Shown piece after piece: positions 59,786 through 64,000 of a DNA stretch of 64,000 nucleotides. This DNA comes from Paenochrobactrum gallinarii (lineage in GTDB: Bacteria > Pseudomonadota > Alphaproteobacteria > Rhizobiales > Rhizobiaceae). The stretch is from contig NZ_JACIIU010000003.1 in assembly GCF_014205685.1 (NCBI RefSeq), forward strand, positions 186,001 through 250,000, read 5' to 3'. The first letter of the stretch is position 1; every line of letters starts with the position of its first letter. The notes under the pieces were generated by a model. It was not told the DNA's origin, ran no database searches, and saw only the letters and a list, made by a program, of their open reading frames with translations. The translations under genes and the position numbers were made by a program.

Positions 59786-60235
59786 ATGACCCAACAACCC
59801 TTCTGGCAGCGCAAAACCCTTGAAGAAATGAACCGACAGGAATGGGAAAGCCTGTGCGATGGTTGCGGTCAGTGCTGCCTGCATAAATTGCGCGACTTCG
59901 ACACCGACGAGATTTATTTCACCACCGTTGCCTGCACCTTGCTCGACAACAACACCTGCCAGTGTTCGGATTATACCAACCGCAAGAAAATCGTGCCGGA
60001 TTGTATTTTTCTAACCCCCGAAATCGTCAATGAAGTGGATTGGCTGCCACCAACCTGCGCATATTTATTGATTGCTCAGGGGCAGGATCTGCATTGGTGG
60101 CACCCGCTTGTGTCGGGCAGTTCAGAAACCGTGCATGAAGCCGGCATTTCCGTTAAAGGCAAGATCACTGCTTACGACCATGAAATGGAAGAAGACGAAG
60201 ATTATATTCCGCATATGGTTGGTGTGTCCGGCTGA
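59786..60235 (+). CDS. YcgN family cysteine cluster protein (UPF0260)
   Basis: A 149-residue protein with the conserved cysteine pattern CDGCGQCC-x2-KL near residue 24, then [26 protein letters not shown] and [11 protein letters not shown]. These cysteines are thought to bind a metal or FeS centre (CxxCxxCC family); no activity is established. It starts [27 protein letters not shown], typical of the family. It ends before a shared terminator with the BP26-like gene. Confidence 0.93.
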   Translation: MTQQPFWQRKTLEEMNRQEWESLCDGCGQCCLHKLRDFDTDEIYFTTVACTLLDNNTCQCSDYTNRKKIVPDCIFLTPEIVNEVDWLPPTCAYLLIAQGQDLHWWHPLVSGSSETVHEAGISVKGKITAYDHEMEEDEDYIPHMVGVSG

Positions 60236-60308
60236 AAGTCCCTTGAAAACAAGGTGACACTTCAGGCAACCGGCATCGCCATTTTGCTTTTATTAATTTT
60301 TGCATAAA

Positions 60309-60342
60309 AAAGCCTGACTGGCGATAACCAGTCAGGCTTTCT
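60309..60342. terminator. Bidirectional intrinsic terminator
   Basis: AAAGCCTGACTGG (60309-60321) and CCAGTCAGGCTTT (60328-60340) form a 13-bp stem with a six-base loop between convergent genes. Confidence 0.85.
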
Positions 60343-60362
60343 TGTTTGGTATTGTCAGAAAC

Positions 60363-61133
60363 TTACTGCTTCAGCGCAAATGTGACCGTGACGGAAACAT
60401 TATATGAGTTTTCACCGGCCGACATTGGCACGGAATCAGATGGTGCAGCAGCTTCAATCGCCATCATTTTACCGCGCATCATCGGAACCGGAGCCGGCCG
60501 GCGTGATGATTCATTGATTTCCAACACATCACCAAGGCCAACTCCTGCAGCATCGGTCAGGGTTTTAGCCTTTGCAATCGCATCGGCAACAGCACGCTTG
60601 CGCGCTTCGGTGATTGTTGCTGACGGATTGTCATTAACAAAAGTTACGTTACCGCCCTGATTAACGCCCAGCGTGACAGATGTATCGAGAATATTGCCAA
60701 GTTTGGTCAGATCGCGCACGCGTACGCTCAAAGTATTGGACACCGAATAACCGGAGATTTTCGGCTGGGTCAGACCATTTTTGTCATCAGGATAAATATA
60801 GCGTGGCTGAATATTGAAGCCACCGGTTTGCAGGTCGCGTGGCTCAACACCTGCTTCTTTCATCGCCGACAGAACTTTGTCCATCGCTTCATTGTTTTGG
60901 GTCAGCGCATCACGCGCTGTTTCTGCTTCACGCAGGACAGACAGATTGAGGAGAGCCATATCAGGCGCAACATTCATTTCGCCTTCGCCAGTGACGGTAA
61001 TACGGGAAGTTCTTTTTTTCATTTGATTCTCTTGAGCAATTGCTGAAGCGGGAAAAACGCTGACCAGCGCAGTTGCCGCCACTGCAGTGAGCGACAATGA
61101 AGCAACTAAAAAAACTTTCGCACGTGTTGTCAT
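60363..61133 (-). CDS. BP26/Omp28-like periplasmic protein, SIMPL (DUF541) domain
   Basis: A 256-residue exported protein: signal peptide about residues 1-34 (cleavage near SAIAQEN), then a SIMPL domain to the C-terminus. The stretches [54 protein letters not shown] and [26 protein letters not shown] correspond closely to the Brucella immunodominant antigen BP26 (Omp28), including the QENQM start of the mature protein and the terminal [16 protein letters not shown]26 forms ring-like oligomers in the periplasm; its role is not settled. CAGGAGA precedes the ATG. Confidence 0.92.
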   Translation of the reverse strand: MTTRAKVFLVASLSLTAVAATALVSVFPASAIAQENQMKKRTSRITVTGEGEMNVAPDMALLNLSVLREAETARDALTQNNEAMDKVLSAMKEAGVEPRDLQTGGFNIQPRYIYPDDKNGLTQPKISGYSVSNTLSVRVRDLTKLGNILDTSVTLGVNQGGNVTFVNDNPSATITEARKRAVADAIAKAKTLTDAAGVGLGDVLEINESSRRPAPVPMMRGKMMAIEAAAPSDSVPMSAGENSYNVSVTVTFALKQ

Positions 61134-61259
61134 AATGTCTCCTGTTGGAAAATTTGTCTCAATTTTCAGTTTTGCAATTGATTATGTGCGGATTAGGGCA
61201 ATTGTTACAATTGCCAGCTTGTCTAACATATATTTTTCGTTTAGGTCAGTTGGTGCGTG

Positions 61260-61336
61260 GGGCCTGTAGCTCAATTGGTCAGAGCCGGCGGCTCATAACC
61301 GCTTGGTTGGGGGTTCGAGTCCCTCCGGGCCCACCA
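61260..61336 (+). tRNA. tRNA-Ile2 (anticodon CAT, lysidine-modified) probable
   Basis: A complete 77-base cloverleaf with encoded CCA: acceptor GGGCCTG/CGGGCCC, D arm GCTC/GAGC, anticodon stem GGCGG/CCGCT with loop CTCATAA, T arm GGGGG-TTCGAGT-CCCTC. The acceptor starts with a G-C pair, so it is not the initiator. The anticodon arm and following CGCTTGGTT resemble tRNA-Ile2 rather than elongator Met, so CAT is expected to become lysidine-AU. Elongator tRNA-Met is the alternative. Confidence 0.85.
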
Positions 61337-61424
61337 TTTTTCATTTACATTTCTTTTTTGATTCAAGAGGGCGTGCTTTTAGGTAAGCTTCTCTCAAATA
61401 AACTGTAAGCTGTCGAAAGATGTA

Positions 61425-62132
61425 ATGGCGATGCATAACCTTTTTCCTGATATTTCAGATCGTTGCATCAATGGCGCCTCTCTCTCGCGCGCTGAATTGA
61501 CAAAGCTTGCAGCCAAAAGTCAGCCCTATAAAATCTATGACTGCAATCTGGAGAATATTGATCTTTCTAATCTAAACCTGACCGGCTGGGTGTTTGAAAA
61601 CTGTCAGTTAAAACAAGCTGATTTTACCAGCGCTCTTCTGGAACAATGCTGGTTTAAAAACTGCCGCGGGGCCTATGCCAACTTTACCGCTGCCTTTTTA
61701 CTCGAAGCCCATTTCGTCGACAGTGATTTTAATAATACAAATTTTGTCGGCGCCATGTTGTCGGAAGCAAGTTTTAACGGTTGTAAATTAACCGGTGCCG
61801 ATCTCACCCGCGTCAAAACAACCGGCACTTTTATCAAAGACACAACATTATCCGCCGCACGTCTGCCCCGTTTTTCTTTTCGTAAGGCAGAATTGGAAAA
61901 TGTCGATTTCAGTTTTGCTGATTTATTTGAATGTGATTTCCGTGAAGCCGATTTTGACAATTGCCGCTTAAGCGAAGCCAATCTTGTTGACGCTAAATTT
62001 GATGGCGCAGATTTACGCGGTGCTGATCTTGGCGGCTTGCGCCTCAATGATGCCAGACGTTTTAAAGGCGCGATCATTTCAAAAAGTCAGGCGAGTGAAA
62101 TTTTAGCCGAAATGGGACTGAAAGTTCTTTAG
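61425..62132 (+). CDS. Pentapeptide repeat protein, Qnr/MfpA-like layout
   Basis: A 235-residue protein made of A(D/N)LXX pentapeptide repeats from about residue 40 to 215 (for example CNLENIDLSNLNLTGWVF, ADFTSALLEQCWF, ADLRGADLGGL). They form a right-handed quadrilateral beta helix. The first helix tier is interrupted near residues 130-150 (KDTTLSAARLPRFSFRKAELENVDFS), and the protein ends RRFKGAIISKSQASEILAEMGLKVL, which resembles the dimerisation helix of Qnr proteins. Such proteins can bind DNA gyrase and mimic DNA, but most family members have no known effect on quinolones. It lies 90 bp behind the tRNA. Confidence 0.85.
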   Translation: MAMHNLFPDISDRCINGASLSRAELTKLAAKSQPYKIYDCNLENIDLSNLNLTGWVFENCQLKQADFTSALLEQCWFKNCRGAYANFTAAFLLEAHFVDSDFNNTNFVGAMLSEASFNGCKLTGADLTRVKTTGTFIKDTTLSAARLPRFSFRKAELENVDFSFADLFECDFREADFDNCRLSEANLVDAKFDGADLRGADLGGLRLNDARRFKGAIISKSQASEILAEMGLKVL

Positions 62133-62213
62133 TAATCTCAGAAATCTATTTACAAAAAAGCGAATGCATTAGAAAATATTTGCATCAATATTTTTCAAAT
62201 TCGGAGCGTTATC

Positions 62214-62606
62214 ATGAAACTTGGATATACGATCATTTACGTTCCGGATGTGGCTGCTTCTGTAAAATTTTTCTCCGAATGCTTTGGCTTTCAGGTAGGT
62301 TTCCTGCATGAAGGTGGTGATTATGGCGAGCTGGAAACAGGTGAAACGACACTTGCCTTTGCCAGTGTCACTTTAGCCGACACGAATTTTAAAACCGGCA
62401 TTGTGGCAGCGCACGCGTCTGATAAGCCACTTGGTATGGAGGTTGCATTCGTTACAGACGATGTTGCGGCGGCGCACGCAAAAGCCTTGGCAAACGGCGC
62501 GCAGGAACTGGCAGCTCCGAAACAAAAACCGTGGGGACAGACGGTCTCTTATCTCCGCAGCCCGGACGGCACTTTGATTGAGTTATGCACGCCTGTAGGT
62601 GGCTAA
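62214..62606 (+). CDS. VOC (glyoxalase/bleomycin resistance) family protein
   Basis: A 130-residue vicinal oxygen chelate protein of two beta-alpha-beta-beta-beta units: LGYTIIYVPDVAASVKFFSECFGFQVGFLHEGGDYGELETGETTLAFA and MEVAFVTDDVAAAHAKALANGAQELAAPKQKPWGQTVSYLRSPDGTLIELC. The ending SPDGTLIELCTPVG carries the usual metal-ligand Glu. No exact activity can be assigned. GGAG precedes the ATG. Confidence 0.9.
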   Translation: MKLGYTIIYVPDVAASVKFFSECFGFQVGFLHEGGDYGELETGETTLAFASVTLADTNFKTGIVAAHASDKPLGMEVAFVTDDVAAAHAKALANGAQELAAPKQKPWGQTVSYLRSPDGTLIELCTPVGG

Positions 62607-62615
62607 GCGTCTTTA

Positions 62616-62957
62616 TCAGCCCTCATCAAGATGAAATTTATGCAGGATGCGATGCACAACCGGCGCGCAGAGAAAGCTGACTGACGCCAGGAAAAACAAA
62701 TTGGCATAAAGGCCAAACAAGCCGATAAATAATTTGCCGCTCAAACTATCCGGCATTTGTACAATCCCAAATCCACCGAGCAGAAAGGCCGAATGGATCA
62801 TCGCATTTTCAAGCGTTATCTCTTCAAAATATAAAAGCCCTGTCGCACCAACCAAAACGGAAAGCCCCAATACGCCGACAACCCAACAAAAGTGTTTCAA
62901 TAGACGGGCTGCAAATGCCCCTTTTGACAATAATTTATCACTTGCGCGTTCATACAT
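62616..62957 (-). CDS. Small membrane protein with K+ channel-like pore region
   Basis: A 113-residue protein with two clear membrane segments (about 25-50, FCWVVGVLGLSVLVGATGLLYF, and 80-103, LFIGLFGLYANLFFLASVSFLCA) and a short hydrophobic re-entrant-like piece between (NAMIHSAFLLGGFGIVQMPDS). The order helix, pore-like loop with GGFG, helix, and then APVVHRILHKFHLDEG recalls a conserved small family in proteobacteria that resembles two-TM potassium channels with an altered filter. Function unknown. It is convergent with the VOC gene. Confidence 0.65.
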   Translation of the reverse strand: MYERASDKLLSKGAFAARLLKHFCWVVGVLGLSVLVGATGLLYFEEITLENAMIHSAFLLGGFGIVQMPDSLSGKLFIGLFGLYANLFFLASVSFLCAPVVHRILHKFHLDEG

Positions 62958-63170
62958 GGTTTTTCCGCACTCAATCCACCCGTTAACCGCTCCATTATAG
63001 CGAGCACAGCCAAAAGCAAAGCTATTTAAAAGCTATCCGAGAAGCAACCAGCACGACTGTCATATGAATGCAGCATTACTGCTGCAAAAGGCACATATTC
63101 GTAGCTTTAAATATCTGGCCATGTCACGCGTTTTCAAAGACCTGGCCGCGGATGGAAACCGGATCTGCCT

Positions 63171-64000
63171 TTGTCAAAACCACAACGTATGCCTATCAGC
63201 GCCCTCAAAGTTGCCGAGCGCGCCGGCGTTTCCCGTTCAGCTGTATCACGCACTTTTACCGAAGGTGCCAGTGTTTCCCCTGCCACCCGTCTCAAGGTTT
63301 TAAAAGCCGCCGAAGAACTGGGCTATCATGTCAACCATCTGGCACGCGGACTTATCCGCCATCAGTCTGGCATTGTTTGTCTGATCGTTGCCGATATTAA
63401 CACTCCGCATCAATCAGTTTTTTTGGAAGCGACCACCCGTCACCTGCAAGCCACCGGCAAAGTCGTCATGGTGCTCAACACCTCCGGCGAACAACATACA
63501 ATCGAAAATGCACTGCGCCAGACGCTCAATTATCGCGCTGATGCCACGGTTGTTATGTCGGGCCGCCCTTCCCGCTCATTGGTCGAAACCTGCATTCATA
63601 ACGGGCAGCGGGTGATCACCATCAACCGCGATGATCTGCCAGAAGGCACTGAGCAGATCATCGTTGATAATGCCGAGGCAACCAAGGAAGCTTTTTTGAT
63701 GCTTGAGAGAGCCGGCTGCAAAAATCTGGCCGTTATCAGCTCCACCGCCGGCTCGCCCAGCATTTTAGCGCGTGAGAAATTTTTCATGGAAGCTGCCGTC
63801 AAAGCCGGAGTTCCAGCACGTCTTTGTCGCGTAGGGCCGACCAATTATCAAACAGGCATTGAAGCGGCACGCCAAATATTGGCAGGCTCAAACCGCCCTG
63901 ATGGCATCTTCTGTGTTACGGATTTGCTTGCACTTGGCTTTATGGATGCAGCAAAACGGGATTTTTCTCTGCATATACCGCAAGATCTGTGCATCATCGG
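63171..64000 (+). CDS. LacI/PurR family transcriptional regulator (3' end outside window)
   Basis: The frame is open to the window edge. The N-terminal HTH is ISALKVAERAGVSRSAVSRTFTEGASVSPATRLKVLKAAEELGYHVNHLARGL, followed by the periplasmic-binding-protein-like effector domain (IVCLIVADINTPHQSVFLE, RADATVVMSGRPS, AGCKNLAVISSTAGSPS, RPDGIFCVTDLLALGFMDAAK). TTG 63171 gives MSKPQRMPIS with GGA eight bases upstream; ATG 63189 is the simple alternative. The SRSAVSRTFT subgroup is common in Rhizobiales, often regulating sugar uptake; the effector is unknown. The last about 60 codons are missing. Confidence 0.92.
   Translation, partial: MSKPQRMPISALKVAERAGVSRSAVSRTFTEGASVSPATRLKVLKAAEELGYHVNHLARGLIRHQSGIVCLIVADINTPHQSVFLEATTRHLQATGKVVMVLNTSGEQHTIENALRQTLNYRADATVVMSGRPSRSLVETCIHNGQRVITINRDDLPEGTEQIIVDNAEATKEAFLMLERAGCKNLAVISSTAGSPSILAREKFFMEAAVKAGVPARLCRVGPTNYQTGIEAARQILAGSNRPDGIFCVTDLLALGFMDAAKRDFSLHIPQDLCII

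Noticed and set aside
1..64000. CRISPR array, insertion sequence, prophage or integrated element
   Set aside because: No regular short repeats, transposase, integrase, phage structural genes or direct-repeat att ends next to the tRNA genes were seen; the only long direct repeat is the tRNA-Gly duplication.

Overview
The window looks like chromosomal DNA of an alphaproteobacterium of the order Rhizobiales, most likely family Brucellaceae. The LeuD, NCS2 permease and SIMPL-domain proteins read like Brucella/Ochrobactrum orthologs; the SIMPL protein matches the Brucella antigen BP26/Omp28 over its whole length from memory. A PodJ-like polar factor and a TauE/SafE-TIGR02186 pair also fit. Base composition looks close to 50% GC by eye, below that of Brucella itself, so a lower-GC relative (Pseudochrobactrum or Paenochrobactrum type) is a reasonable guess. 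I see no prophage, insertion sequence, integrase, CRISPR array or plasmid functions: this is core chromosome with a few accessory blocks.

Layout. 1-5.5 kb: the 5' end of a leftward gene, a 1053-residue PodJ-like protein, and a TauE/SafE exporter with its TIGR02186 partner. 5.5-14.1 kb: a polysaccharide block (Wzz/GumC co-polymerase without kinase, flippase, DUF6492 protein, WecG/TagA transferase, GT4, GT2, O-antigen ligase/polymerase). 14.1-21 kb: a YigZ protein, then a CodA-like deaminase followed by a BMP-type nucleoside ABC transporter. 21-36.9 kb: housekeeping genes (typA, mgtE, Bcr-type MFS with MarR, M3 peptidase, DUF1737, CoA-ester lyase, leuD, a zincin, asd, leuB, Trm112/LON/thioredoxin operon, quinol monooxygenase, ProXp-type editing enzyme). 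37.1-37.6 kb: two identical tRNA-Gly genes. 37.6-42.3 kb: tam, ettA, a lipase-like hydrolase and pncA. 42.4-44.8 kb: a triheme cytochrome and a TsdA-like diheme cytochrome. 44.8-59.1 kb: a purine catabolism locus. 59.8-64 kb: YcgN, the BP26-like protein, tRNA-Ile2, a Qnr-like pentapeptide protein, a VOC protein, a small membrane protein and a truncated LacI-type regulator.

The purine locus is the most coherent functional unit. NCS2 permease imports purine bases; GuaD makes xanthine from guanine; XdhABC oxidises xanthine to urate; PuuD (membrane urate oxidase with cytochrome c tail), UraH and the PuuE-UraD fusion carry urate to allantoate; ureidoglycine aminohydrolase and ureidoglycolate lyase release ammonia, urea and glyoxylate; a glycerate 2-kinase can feed glyoxylate-derived glycerate to glycolysis. 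The allantoate-degrading step is not encoded in the window. The CodA-like enzyme and BMP transporter at 14.9-21 kb form a second nucleobase salvage unit.

The observations I rate highest are: a structured leader with a Thr/Ile/Lys/Met-rich peptide before asd; a CodA-like enzyme with Cys in place of the Asp that discriminates against 5-methylcytosine in E. coli CodA; a TsdA-type cytochrome operon beside the purine locus; alternative base-pairing arms in the typA leader; and a perfect 100-bp tRNA-Gly repeat whose flanks close an extended acceptor stem.
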